Origin: CALHVX01 sp039198065
Lineage (GTDB): Bacteria > Pseudomonadota > Gammaproteobacteria > Pseudomonadales > Azotimanducaceae
Assembly: GCA_039198065.1 (NCBI GenBank)
Contig: JBCCTU010000008.1
Location: 1 to 64,000, forward strand
Length of the DNA stretch: 64,000 bases
Reading direction: 5' to 3'
Below the pieces are notes generated by a model, which was not told the DNA's origin, did not search any database, and saw only the letters and a program-made list of their open reading frames with translations. A program made the translations under genes and the position numbers. Below, piece by piece: positions 23,532-32,306 of this stretch. Positions within the stretch are counted from its first letter, which is position 1. Every line of letters begins with the position of its first letter.

Positions 23532-25516
23532 AGCGCGCGCTACTCCTGCTGGCCGGGCTATCCCTGCTGCCGATCCTTGGCGGCTCCCTGCTGTGGCACC
23601 TGCTCGGCTTCGGGGCGTCGCTCGAGATCTCCGGCCGCGCAGTCCAACACACGCCGGTCGAAGCCTCTGCCTGGACACACTACGGCGGTGACGCCGGCGG
23701 CCAGCGCTTCGCGCCGATCCGATCCATCACATCGGCCAACGTCGGCACCCTCACGCAAGCCTGGACCTACAACACTGGCGCGCTCGACAAACCCGCAGAC
23801 GCCGTCGCACGCGCAAACTTTCAGGCGACCCCCATCCTGGTTGCCGCGGCGCTCGTCTTCTGCACCCCGTTCAACGAAGTCGTTGCCCTCGATCCCGGAA
23901 CCGGTGAGGAGCGCTGGCGTTTCGATCCGAAGGTTCCCACCGACAGCTTTCCAGCCAACGGGTACACCTGTCGCGGCGTCAGTTACTGGGAAGACGCCGA
24001 CGTTACAGAGCGGAGCCACTGCCAGGCACGCATCTTCGCCAGCACCATCGATGCGCGACTGTTCGCGCTCGATGCCTACACGGGCGAGCGGTGTCGGGAC
24101 TTCGGCCGCGACGGCGAAGTGACGGTCACACCGAGCCTGCCGCTGCGCTGGCCCGGCGAGTATCAGATCACCTCTGCACCCGCCGTGATCAACGATCGGG
24201 TAGTCGTCGGCTCTGCGATCTCCGACAACGGCCGCGTGATCGCGCCCGCCGGGACCGTACACGCGTTCGACGCACGGACGGGTGCTACGGCCTGGACCTT
24301 CGATCCCATCCCCCGCAGTGACGATGATCCCGCCCGCGCAACCTGGCACAGCGACGACCTGCCCGGCCACGCCAACGTCTGGTCGACGATGGCGATGGAC
24401 GCCGACCGGGACTTAGTGTTTTTGCCGACCTCATCCGCAAGCCCAGACTTCTACGGCGGCCTACGGCCCGGTAACAACGAACACACCTCGTCCATCGTTG
24501 CCCTGCGCGCCAGCGACGGAACGGTGGCCTGGTCCTTTCAAACCGTGCACCACGACATCTGGGACTACGACGTTCCAGCGCAACCGGGTCTGTACCGTAT
24601 TCGCAGCGACAGCGGGATCCAGGACGTTGTCGCTCAGGCGACGAAGACCGGGTTGCTGTTCGTGCTCGACCGAGACACCGGTGAGCCGGTGATTCCCGTT
24701 GAAGAACGAGCGGTACCGCAAACGGCCGTACCCGGGGAATGGGTGTCCCCAACGCAGCCGTTTCCTGAGACCCCGCCGCTGGTCCCGAATCGCATGACCG
24801 CCACCGACGCCTTCGGCATTACCGCCTTTGACCGCTGGGTGTGCTATCGACGGTTAGCAAACGCCCGGATCGGTGGGCTGTACACGCCGCCAAGCCTTCA
24901 GGGCACGCTCGTGTATCCCTTCACCGGCGGTGGTGCGAACTGGGGATCCACGGCCTACGACCCAGGGCGCAACCTATTGGTCGTCAACCTCAACAACATG
25001 CCGCACCTGATTACGCTGCACCCCACCGAAGGCGTGACCGACGACAACCGCCCGGGAGGTCACGAAGCCGAGTTTACCTACATGCGTGGCGCGCCCTACG
25101 TCATGACCCGCGAGCTGCTCCGCTCACCCTTTGGCCTGCCCTGCAACCCACCGCCTTGGGGCGTGCTGGCCGCGGTCGATCTAAGCACCGGTGCCATCGT
25201 CTGGCGCCGCAAAGTCGGCAGCGTGCGCCGCTTCGCCGGCGGCATGGACCTAGAGCTCGGCATGCCAAACTTTGGTGGGCCCATGGTTACGGAATCGGGA
25301 CTGGTGTTTCTCGCCGCGACCATAGACGACCGCATCCGAGCGTTCGACGTGGAGACGGGCGAACACCTGTGGCAAGCCGACCTTCCGGCCGGCGGTCAGG
25401 CCACGCCGATGGGGTACCGATGGCGCGGGCGTGAATTTGTTGTGATCGCCGCTGGCGGACATAAGGACACGGGACTGCCCATCGGCGACACACTGGTTGC
25501 ATTTAGCCTTCCGTAA
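23528..25516 (+). CDS. PQQ-dependent membrane quinoprotein dehydrogenase
   Basis: The product is 662 aa. A single N-terminal membrane segment (residues 3-27) precedes an eight-bladed PQQ propeller. Repeated W-motifs (TGEERWRFDP, DGTVAWSFQ, TGAIVWRRKVG, TGEHLWQADLP) and the family motifs CRGVSYWED, HHDIWDYDVPAQP and GGGANWGSTAYDP place it with membrane glucose/quinate-type dehydrogenases. It lacks their N-terminal five-helix domain and has no fused cytochrome c. The active site faces the periplasm and electrons pass to quinone. The ATGA overlap with the symporter gene fixes the start at 23528. Confidence 0.92.
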   Translation: MKRALLLLAGLSLLPILGGSLLWHLLGFGASLEISGRAVQHTPVEASAWTHYGGDAGGQRFAPIRSITSANVGTLTQAWTYNTGALDKPADAVARANFQATPILVAAALVFCTPFNEVVALDPGTGEERWRFDPKVPTDSFPANGYTCRGVSYWEDADVTERSHCQARIFASTIDARLFALDAYTGERCRDFGRDGEVTVTPSLPLRWPGEYQITSAPAVINDRVVVGSAISDNGRVIAPAGTVHAFDARTGATAWTFDPIPRSDDDPARATWHSDDLPGHANVWSTMAMDADRDLVFLPTSSASPDFYGGLRPGNNEHTSSIVALRASDGTVAWSFQTVHHDIWDYDVPAQPGLYRIRSDSGIQDVVAQATKTGLLFVLDRDTGEPVIPVEERAVPQTAVPGEWVSPTQPFPETPPLVPNRMTATDAFGITAFDRWVCYRRLANARIGGLYTPPSLQGTLVYPFTGGGANWGSTAYDPGRNLLVVNLNNMPHLITLHPTEGVTDDNRPGGHEAEFTYMRGAPYVMTRELLRSPFGLPCNPPPWGVLAAVDLSTGAIVWRRKVGSVRRFAGGMDLELGMPNFGGPMVTESGLVFLAATIDDRIRAFDVETGEHLWQADLPAGGQATPMGYRWRGREFVVIAAGGHKDTGLPIGDTLVAFSLP

Positions 25517-25566
25517 ATCGGGTAGACTCCGGCCATTGAAGTAGGCCAGGGTCTTGGGAGGGAGCC

Positions 25567-27018
25567 ATGCGCAGACTGTCGACCACCGATGCATCGTTCC
25601 TCTACACCGAATCGGTCAGCGGGCCGATGCACATTTCCAGCGTCAGCGTCGTTGAAGGCGAAATTCCCTTCGAAACCCTGCTCCTGCACTTCGACGATTG
25701 CATGGAGAAGTTGCCGAGCTATCGCCGCAAGATCGCGCAGACGCCCTTTAACGTCGCTCATCCAACCTGGGTTGATGACCCGGACTTCGACGTCACCAAT
25801 CACGTCATTCACGCGCCGATTCAGCCCGGCTCAACCGCTGAGGACGCCGTCGACGAAGCCATTCGTCTGAACGAGCGCATGCTCGACCGCGACAAGCCGC
25901 TGTGGGTTGTCTACGTCATCACCGGTGTGCCGGATCGCACCGTGCTGCTGCAGGCGACGCACCACGCCCTGGTCGATGGCGCGTCCGGGGTCGAGGTGCT
26001 GACGACGATATTCAAGTTCGATCCGGAGTACACGCCGCCGGTGCGCAGCAGCAACCGCTGGGAAGCCGAACCCATGCCCAGCTTCGGCGAACGACTCACG
26101 GCCGCGCTCAGCGAGAACTTCGAACGGCTGAGCAACACCAATCTGTCGAAGCTCGTGCCGTCCGGCGACACGCAACGGCGACTCATGGAACGCGCGCTGC
26201 GCATTGCGTCGAGCTTCGTCTCGCGGCCCGCCATGACCGCACCGTTCAACGCCGGTCTCGTCGGGCCGAAACGCCACCTGCGCTTCCTGCAGGTGTCCTT
26301 CGATGAGATTCGAGAAGTCCGCCGCGCCCTGGGCGGTACGATCAATGACGTCGTGCTGACCATGGTGAGCGAAGGCGTTAGCCGCTACATGGTTGATGAG
26401 GGAGAAACGGTCACCGACCAGTATCTGCGGATCATGTGCCCGGTCAACGTACGCACGGAAGACAAGAAAGGCGCACTCGGCAATCAGGTATCGGCGATCT
26501 TCCCCATGATTCCTGCCTGGCCTATGAAAGTGCAGCAGCGCCTCGCCACGATCATTGGCGAGATGGAGCGCATCAAGGGCAACGAAGAAGCTCAAGCGCT
26601 CACACTGGCACAAGACACGATTCCCGAACCCTGGCCTATGGCTATGTGGCCGACGCAGCTCGTGGGTACGACGCTTGATCCCACCGCCCTGCTCGCGCAG
26701 TTACCGGCACCGGTCTTGCCGTCCAGCATCCGACCGCCGAATCCAGGCATCAACTTCGTCTGCACCAACGTGCCCGGCGTCCAGGTGCCGCAGTACATCT
26801 GCGGCCATAAGGTGCTGGATCAAATCGGCGTCCTGATTCTCACCGGCAACCTCGGCCTCGGCGTCACTATCCTGAGCTACAACCGAGTACTGACGCTGAG
26901 CTTCATCGGCGAGCCGAACTTGCTGCCGCGTGTTGAAGCGCTCGTGGATCACGTCCAGAACGCGTTCAACGAGTTGCTCGAGACGGCCCGAGAGCGGGCC
27001 GCCAGCCTGTCGGCGTGA
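25567..27018 (+). CDS. Wax ester synthase / diacylglycerol acyltransferase
   Basis: This 483-aa bifunctional WS/DGAT makes storage wax esters or triacylglycerols from acyl-CoA. The active-site motif HHALVDG lies at 132-138, the N-terminal family start is STTDASFLYTES, and the C-terminal motif NPGINFVCTNVPG (about 394-406) matches the conserved NVPGP region. The length is normal. GGGAGGGAGCC before the ATG makes the start secure. It indicates an organism that stores neutral lipid. Confidence 0.93.
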   Translation: MRRLSTTDASFLYTESVSGPMHISSVSVVEGEIPFETLLLHFDDCMEKLPSYRRKIAQTPFNVAHPTWVDDPDFDVTNHVIHAPIQPGSTAEDAVDEAIRLNERMLDRDKPLWVVYVITGVPDRTVLLQATHHALVDGASGVEVLTTIFKFDPEYTPPVRSSNRWEAEPMPSFGERLTAALSENFERLSNTNLSKLVPSGDTQRRLMERALRIASSFVSRPAMTAPFNAGLVGPKRHLRFLQVSFDEIREVRRALGGTINDVVLTMVSEGVSRYMVDEGETVTDQYLRIMCPVNVRTEDKKGALGNQVSAIFPMIPAWPMKVQQRLATIIGEMERIKGNEEAQALTLAQDTIPEPWPMAMWPTQLVGTTLDPTALLAQLPAPVLPSSIRPPNPGINFVCTNVPGVQVPQYICGHKVLDQIGVLILTGNLGLGVTILSYNRVLTLSFIGEPNLLPRVEALVDHVQNAFNELLETARERAASLSA

Positions 27019-27099
27019 GCCGTACCGACGCTGCACGCAGAGCCTTGAATAACCCCGTCCTTAATCGTCGTACCGCCTGAGTCAGGCGTTGCTGGAGAG

Positions 27100-27693
27100 A
27101 TGACCGTGTCCCGACCCGAACTCGCCGCCTTCCCGAAATCCGCCGCGCTGCCTGATGGCACCAGCGTTGAGCTGCGCGTGATGAGCCGCGACGACAAAGA
27201 CGCCATGCTCGCCTTCGCGCGGCACCTGTCGCCGGAAGACCTGATGTTTCTGCGCGTCGATATCACCCAGGGGCCGGTGCTCGACAGCTGGATCAGCGAC
27301 ATCGAAGCCGGCTTTAAAACCGCGCTCGTGGCCTACGATGCGTCCGGTCTGATCGGCTACGCGTCCGTTACCCGCAATCCGCTGTCCTGGACCCGACACG
27401 TCGGCGAGATTCGCATCAACGTCAGCCCCGCGTACCGCAGCCGCGGGCTCGGTCGACTGCTCACCAGCAGCATCTTTGACGTGGCAGCGGGAATGAACCT
27501 GAAGAAGCTGACGGCCCACATGACCTCGGACCAGACCGGCGCGCAGTCCGCGTTCCGGCGGCTCGGCTTCGTGCCGGAAGCACTGCTCGGCGACTATGTC
27601 CAAGACCGCAACGGCATCACGCGCGACATGGTGATCATGTCCTTTGATGTGGATGGCCATTCGGACCAGGCGGCGGGCACACTCAAGCTCTGA
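27100..27693 (+). CDS. GNAT-family N-acetyltransferase
   Basis: The 197-aa acyltransferase has the acetyl-CoA motif A at about 105-125 (RINVSPAYRSRGLGRLLTS, with R-x-x-G-L-G) and motif B after FRRLGF. The N-terminal LRVMSRDDKDAMLAFARHLSPEDLM resembles acetyltransferases related to the GNAT domain of acetyl-CoA synthetase regulators. The start may be ATG 27100 (GGAG only 2 nt away) or GTG 27106 with better spacing. It ends 25 bp before the P450. Confidence 0.85.
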   Translation: MTVSRPELAAFPKSAALPDGTSVELRVMSRDDKDAMLAFARHLSPEDLMFLRVDITQGPVLDSWISDIEAGFKTALVAYDASGLIGYASVTRNPLSWTRHVGEIRINVSPAYRSRGLGRLLTSSIFDVAAGMNLKKLTAHMTSDQTGAQSAFRRLGFVPEALLGDYVQDRNGITRDMVIMSFDVDGHSDQAAGTLKL

Positions 27694-27718
27694 CACCACG
27701 CGCGGCCGAGCTGCGCCG

Positions 27719-28945
27719 TTGACCCTGACCCTCGCAGCAGCCGACTACGCGCGGCTGCTCACGGACCCCTACGCCATGTACCCGCAGCTTCGCGCCGCGG
27801 GAGCACCGATCTATGCACCGGCCCTGGATGCCTGGCTGCTGGTGAACTATGCCGACGTCGACGCCGCCACTCGCCATCCGATGCTGGCGCGCTCCCTCGC
27901 CGCGCAGCAAACTCCGGCCGAACGACAAGCCGATCAACGGGCCCGCAACTGGCACGACATGCCAAATCACGAGGCCTACGTGCAGTTCAGCCTGCTGGAA
28001 GACGACGGCGCGGTGCACGAGCGCCTGCGACTCTTGCTGCTCGGTCACTTCACCCGCACCTTCGTCGCTCGCTATGGGCCGGTCATCGAGAAGCTTGTGG
28101 CCGCGCAGCTTGAACCGCTGCTGGGCGCCGGCGTGATCGATTTCATTGCCGATCTCGCCGCACCGCTCCCGGGGCGTGTCATTGCCCGGGTGCTTGGTGT
28201 TGCCGATGCGGACGCAGACCAGCTACGGCAGTGGTCGGAAGACATCGTCCAGTTCTTCGACGCAGATCGAACGCCGGCGCACAAAACGTTGGCCGAAGCC
28301 TCAACCACGGCCTTCGCCGACTACCTCAAGCTCGAGATAAACGCGCGGAGGCGCGCGCCACGGGACGATCTGCTGTCGCTGCTTACCACCGCCGAGGTGG
28401 CCGGACAACTGTCGCAGCAGGAGCTGATCTCCACCGCCATGCTGATTCTCATGGCCGGCAACGGCTCGACTATCGACGCCCTCGGCACCGGTCTGTTGGC
28501 CTCGCTGCGCCACCCACAGCAGCTGACGCAGCTGCGCCGCGACCCGACGGCGCTCGGCACCGCCGTGCTGGAGATGATGCGCTACGAATCGCCGCTGCCC
28601 TACTTCCACCGGCTGGCGCGAGAGCCCGTTACGCTTGCTGGAAAACGGTGGGACGCCGGCACGCGCTTTGGACTGCTCTACGGTGCTGCGAACCGCGATC
28701 CGGCCGCCTTCGACGATCCGGATCGGTTCGATTGCCGGCGGCAGCCTAACCGGCACCTGGCCTTTGGCCGCGGCATCCATCTGTGCCTCGGGAATCACCT
28801 GTCACAGCTGGTGATGCGGAACCTGTTTGCCCAGCTCCTCAGCAACACGCGGGACCTGGCGGCCCTCGACGCCACACCCGACTACCGCCCGGGCCTGACC
28901 GCCCGCGGCCTGCGCTCTCTACGACTCGCGCTGACGCCGGTCTGA
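27719..28945 (+). CDS. Cytochrome P450
   Basis: The product is about 408 aa from a TTG start at 27719; the open frame extends further upstream but into the GNAT gene. P450 landmarks are all present: the I-helix LILMAGNGSTIDAL (AGxxST oxygen-activation motif), the ExxR pair in EMMRYESP, and the haem loop FGRGIHLCLGNHLSQL with the thiolate Cys. It is a soluble class I bacterial P450 that needs a ferredoxin partner, and none is encoded nearby. The substrate is unknown. Confidence 0.9.
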   Translation: MTLTLAAADYARLLTDPYAMYPQLRAAGAPIYAPALDAWLLVNYADVDAATRHPMLARSLAAQQTPAERQADQRARNWHDMPNHEAYVQFSLLEDDGAVHERLRLLLLGHFTRTFVARYGPVIEKLVAAQLEPLLGAGVIDFIADLAAPLPGRVIARVLGVADADADQLRQWSEDIVQFFDADRTPAHKTLAEASTTAFADYLKLEINARRRAPRDDLLSLLTTAEVAGQLSQQELISTAMLILMAGNGSTIDALGTGLLASLRHPQQLTQLRRDPTALGTAVLEMMRYESPLPYFHRLAREPVTLAGKRWDAGTRFGLLYGAANRDPAAFDDPDRFDCRRQPNRHLAFGRGIHLCLGNHLSQLVMRNLFAQLLSNTRDLAALDATPDYRPGLTARGLRSLRLALTPV

Positions 28946-28965
28946 TCGCACCAATCGCGTCTTCC

Positions 28966-29027
28966 CTAAGCGAAACCCGCGATAAAACCCGGGTGCCGTG
29001 ACCCTTCTTGCGCCAGATTTCGCTTAG
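28966..29027. promoter_or_regulatory. Perfect 10-bp inverted repeat before the kinase
   Basis: CTAAGCGAAA (28966-28975) and TTTCGCTTAG (29018-29027) are perfect inverted repeats 42 bp apart, followed directly by TAAGGAG. They may be two half-sites of a dimeric regulator with looping, or the base of a large leader stem. The distance from AAGGAG to the annotated ATG (about 40 nt) is too long for that to be its ribosome-binding site. Confidence 0.45.
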
Positions 29028-29072
29028 TAAGGAGAGCACACCCTTACAAGCGAGCTACGCGGCGATCAGCGC

Positions 29073-30521
29073 ATGACCGATGACGCAGCCGACAACGGAT
29101 CGGATCCAACGCCAGGAGACCAGACCCGGATCCTGCCGGAAACCGAGATCGCGACCCAGATTCTGCGGGACGACGACCGTGGCCCGCAGCCGAATGCCAC
29201 CCGCGCGGCCACCCCCGCAGCCGGGGCACCTTTGGGACCGGAACTCGCGCCGGGGACGATCGTCAACGACCGCTTCGTGGTCGACAGTGTGCTTGGACGC
29301 GGCGGCATGGGCGTGGTCTATCGCGTCCGGGACCAGCGCAAGGTCGAGATGGGCGATGAGGACCCCTTCGTTGCCATGAAGGTGCTCAACGATCGCCTTC
29401 AACGCGATCCACCGATGATCGTTGCCATGCAGCGCGAGGCGCGGAAGGCTCAAACCCTCGCTCATCCAAACATCGGGACGGTCTACGACTTCGACCGCGA
29501 TGCGCAGCGTGCCTACCTCACCATGGAGCTGCTGCAGGGCACTCCGCTCGACGTCTACCTGACGAAGCACCCGCAGGGCATCGAACGCACCGACGCCATA
29601 AAAATCATCCGCGGTCTGTGTCTCGGCCTCGCCTACGCGCACAACACACGCATCGTACACAGCGACTTCAAGCCCGCGAACGTGTTTCTCACCAACCACG
29701 GCGGCACCAAAATCCTCGACTTCGGGATCGCCCGGGCACTACCTAAGGAGACCGCGACGGTGGATGGCACCGCAATCCCCACCGCATCGCAGACCGAGTC
29801 GCCCGCGGCGCTCACACCGACCTACGCCAGCTGCGAAATGCTGGAAGGGCTGGCGCCGCAACCGGCAGACGACGTATTCGGCCTGGCTATCGTGTGCTAC
29901 CAGCTACTCTCCGGTCGTCATCCGTTCAATCGCGTACCGGCAACGACGGCCCGCAGCCGGGGCCTGAAACCCGCACCCCTGCGGGGCCTCAAGCGGCGCG
30001 AGTGGCGGGCGATTCAACGCGGGTTGGCCTTCGATCGCACCGACCGCCCGGTAAACGCCGCAGCGTTTCTGCGGGATTTCGAAGGGGCGTCCGGCACCCG
30101 GGTCGCGCTCGCGATAACGCTCGTTGCGCTCGTCGCGACTGCGGGCGTCCTGACCTACGAGGAAGCGGCCAAGGTTCTGTCCAATCGCCCCGCCGTGGCC
30201 TTCGATGCACTCCCACCGGAGCAGCAACGACAGTTTCAGGAGACACTCGACGAGGGGCGGATGCTGGAGCGATTCAGCGACTACAGCGCAGCGTTGCAAC
30301 AGTACAAAGCCGCCTACGCACTGCATCCCAAGAATCCAGATGCGGTCGCAGCGCTGGAAGGGCTCTTCGAACGCCTGTACGCACTTCATTCGCGAAACCC
30401 CCAACGCCAGCAACTCACGGCGCTGAAGGAAAACCTGGCGGGTGTCCGGAGCATGGACGCGTTCCTTGGCGCACGGCCAGCCTTGAAAACCCTTGCGGAG
30501 ACCCTCGATGCGCACCGCTAG
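29073..30521 (+). CDS. Transmembrane Ser/Thr protein kinase
   Basis: This 482-aa Hanks-type kinase has the Gly loop GRGGMGVVYRVRD (75-87), catalytic K103, a catalytic loop HSDFKPAN (196-203, Ser in place of Arg in HRD) and DFG at 216-218. One membrane segment (about 343-362) follows, then a TPR-like helical C-terminus (about 385-440). The N-terminal tail carries TRIL (T18) and TQIL (T28), of the pThr-x-x-Leu type that FHA domains can read, and an FHA protein is encoded at 44460-46847. The stop lies 14 bp inside the next gene, an orthocaspase, so the two are co-expressed. Confidence 0.92.
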   Translation: MTDDAADNGSDPTPGDQTRILPETEIATQILRDDDRGPQPNATRAATPAAGAPLGPELAPGTIVNDRFVVDSVLGRGGMGVVYRVRDQRKVEMGDEDPFVAMKVLNDRLQRDPPMIVAMQREARKAQTLAHPNIGTVYDFDRDAQRAYLTMELLQGTPLDVYLTKHPQGIERTDAIKIIRGLCLGLAYAHNTRIVHSDFKPANVFLTNHGGTKILDFGIARALPKETATVDGTAIPTASQTESPAALTPTYASCEMLEGLAPQPADDVFGLAIVCYQLLSGRHPFNRVPATTARSRGLKPAPLRGLKRREWRAIQRGLAFDRTDRPVNAAAFLRDFEGASGTRVALAITLVALVATAGVLTYEEAAKVLSNRPAVAFDALPPEQQRQFQETLDEGRMLERFSDYSAALQQYKAAYALHPKNPDAVAALEGLFERLYALHSRNPQRQQLTALKENLAGVRSMDAFLGARPALKTLAETLDAHR

Positions 30522-32223
30522 CCGCTTCATCACATCGCTGTGCGCCTATTGCTTAACGCTTGTGTGCCTGATGCTGAGCCCGCCCTCGGCCGACGCCGCA
30601 AGCCGCAAGGACATCAATGCGCTAAAGGCACGGCTCGCCGATCCCATGGCAATCGCCGGTAGCCGGGACCCGGCCGATCTACACGTGGTGGATTGCCTGC
30701 TTCCCGGTCAGGTGCGAACCCTTGCGCGGCGGACCTACCTCGGACCGCGGCGACCGGTTCGTACGACGGCGGCCGATTGCCGCATCAAGGGCGGTGAGTA
30801 CGTAGCCTTCGATAGCGCCGACTACCGAACTGCCCTGACCGTTTGGCTTGCGGCCGCCAAAGCCGGCGACGCCGAAGCCCAGGCCAACGTTGGCGAAATC
30901 TACGAACGCGGCCTCGGCGGTTCACCGGACTACGCCGCCGCGCTGCTGTGGTACGAGAAAGCGGCCGCGCAGGGAAACACCCGCGCGCAATTCAACCTCG
31001 GCACGCTCTACGAACAGGGTCTCGGCGTCGCCGCAAACCCACTCGAAGCGTTGAACTGGTACCGGCGCGCCTGGGGCCTGGCGGAGGACGACATCCTCTT
31101 CGCTTCCGCCGCTCGCCGTGAACAGCGCTCGATCGCCGAGCGTCTCAAGCAGGCGCTGGAGGAACGGGACGCACAGATTCGTGCGCTGGAAGCCCAGCTC
31201 GAGGCCCTCGGTCAGTCCCTCGACGCCTCCGCAGACGAAAACGAACAGGCCCGGGTGCAGCTGAAAACGCTGCAAAGCCTGGTGGTGAGCCTGGAGGCGC
31301 AACAAGTTGCTCAACAGGCCGAACTGGAAGCCATTCCACCAGCGGTCCGGCAACTGGCGGTGACCGTAACCGGAGCTAAAACCAGTGGCCTGCGGGAGCC
31401 GGCACCGAGCGTGGTTCCGGTCCCCGAGCGACCCGCGGCGAACACGCGCGAATACCAGAACCTGCGCCTCGGCAACTACTACGCGTTGCTGATCGGCAAC
31501 GCAAGCTACGACCGCTTGGAACCGCTCGTGACACCGCTCAACGACATCGACCGTGCCAAGCGGCTGCTGGAGGACAAGTACGGCTTCACTGTGTTTACTC
31601 TGAACGACGGCAACAACGTCGCCATGATGCAGGCCATCAACGACCTCGCTGAAATTCTGACAGAAGACGACAACCTGCTGTTGTTCTACGCCGGTCACGG
31701 CAGCCGCCTTCAAGCAGGGCGGGTGGAAACCGGGTACTGGCTCCCGAGCAACGCCGAGCGGCCGCCGCGCAACACCTACTGGGTACCCAATCAGTTTGTC
31801 ACCGGCCACCTCGCTCGGCTCCGCGCCAAGCGCGTGCTGGTCGTCGCCGACTCCTGCTACGCGGGCCTGCTGTCCGGAGAGCCCAGTATGCTGCTGCTCG
31901 GCGCCGACGCCCCACGCTACAGCAATCGCGACTTTCTCGAGTTCAAGCTCAGCAAGCGGTCCCGGCTGCTGTTGTCCTCCGGCGGCGACCGACCGGTGCT
32001 CGACGAGGGCGGTGACGGGCATTCCGTGTTCGCCCGCGCCTTTCTCGATGAGCTGGAGCGGAACTCCGGACTGCTGGCGAGCCCCGATCTGTTCTTGAAC
32101 ATCCGCGACCGCGTTGCACGCTCCGCCATGGCGAGCGGCTTCCAGCAGCAACCCGAACTGAAAACGATCAAAGCCGCCGGTCACGAAGTTGGCGACTTCT
32201 TCTTTCTGCCGGTAACCCGGTGA
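30508..32223 (+). CDS. Orthocaspase with Sel1 repeats
   Basis: The 571-aa exported protein has a signal peptide (about 1-31), Sel1-like repeats (about 107-190: AAAKAGDAEAQANVGEIYER and AAAQGNTRAQFNLGTLYEQG), a coiled coil (about 205-280) and a C-terminal caspase-fold (C14) domain from about 322. Both catalytic residues are present: H397 in FYAGHGS and C450 in VADSCYAGLL. Such caspase-like peptidases cut after Arg or Lys in many bacteria. It starts inside the kinase gene, implying a functional pair, and lies 83 bp upstream of the autotransporter, a conceivable substrate. Confidence 0.9.
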   Translation: MRTASRFITSLCAYCLTLVCLMLSPPSADAASRKDINALKARLADPMAIAGSRDPADLHVVDCLLPGQVRTLARRTYLGPRRPVRTTAADCRIKGGEYVAFDSADYRTALTVWLAAAKAGDAEAQANVGEIYERGLGGSPDYAAALLWYEKAAAQGNTRAQFNLGTLYEQGLGVAANPLEALNWYRRAWGLAEDDILFASAARREQRSIAERLKQALEERDAQIRALEAQLEALGQSLDASADENEQARVQLKTLQSLVVSLEAQQVAQQAELEAIPPAVRQLAVTVTGAKTSGLREPAPSVVPVPERPAANTREYQNLRLGNYYALLIGNASYDRLEPLVTPLNDIDRAKRLLEDKYGFTVFTLNDGNNVAMMQAINDLAEILTEDDNLLLFYAGHGSRLQAGRVETGYWLPSNAERPPRNTYWVPNQFVTGHLARLRAKRVLVVADSCYAGLLSGEPSMLLLGADAPRYSNRDFLEFKLSKRSRLLLSSGGDRPVLDEGGDGHSVFARAFLDELERNSGLLASPDLFLNIRDRVARSAMASGFQQQPELKTIKAAGHEVGDFFFLPVTR

Positions 32224-32306
32224 CCCGAATTCCCCAGTTCTTGCGCATTAACAGGTAGCGAAATCCTACCGGCGACACAGCCGGATCATCGAAGCGGGGA
32301 TATACC

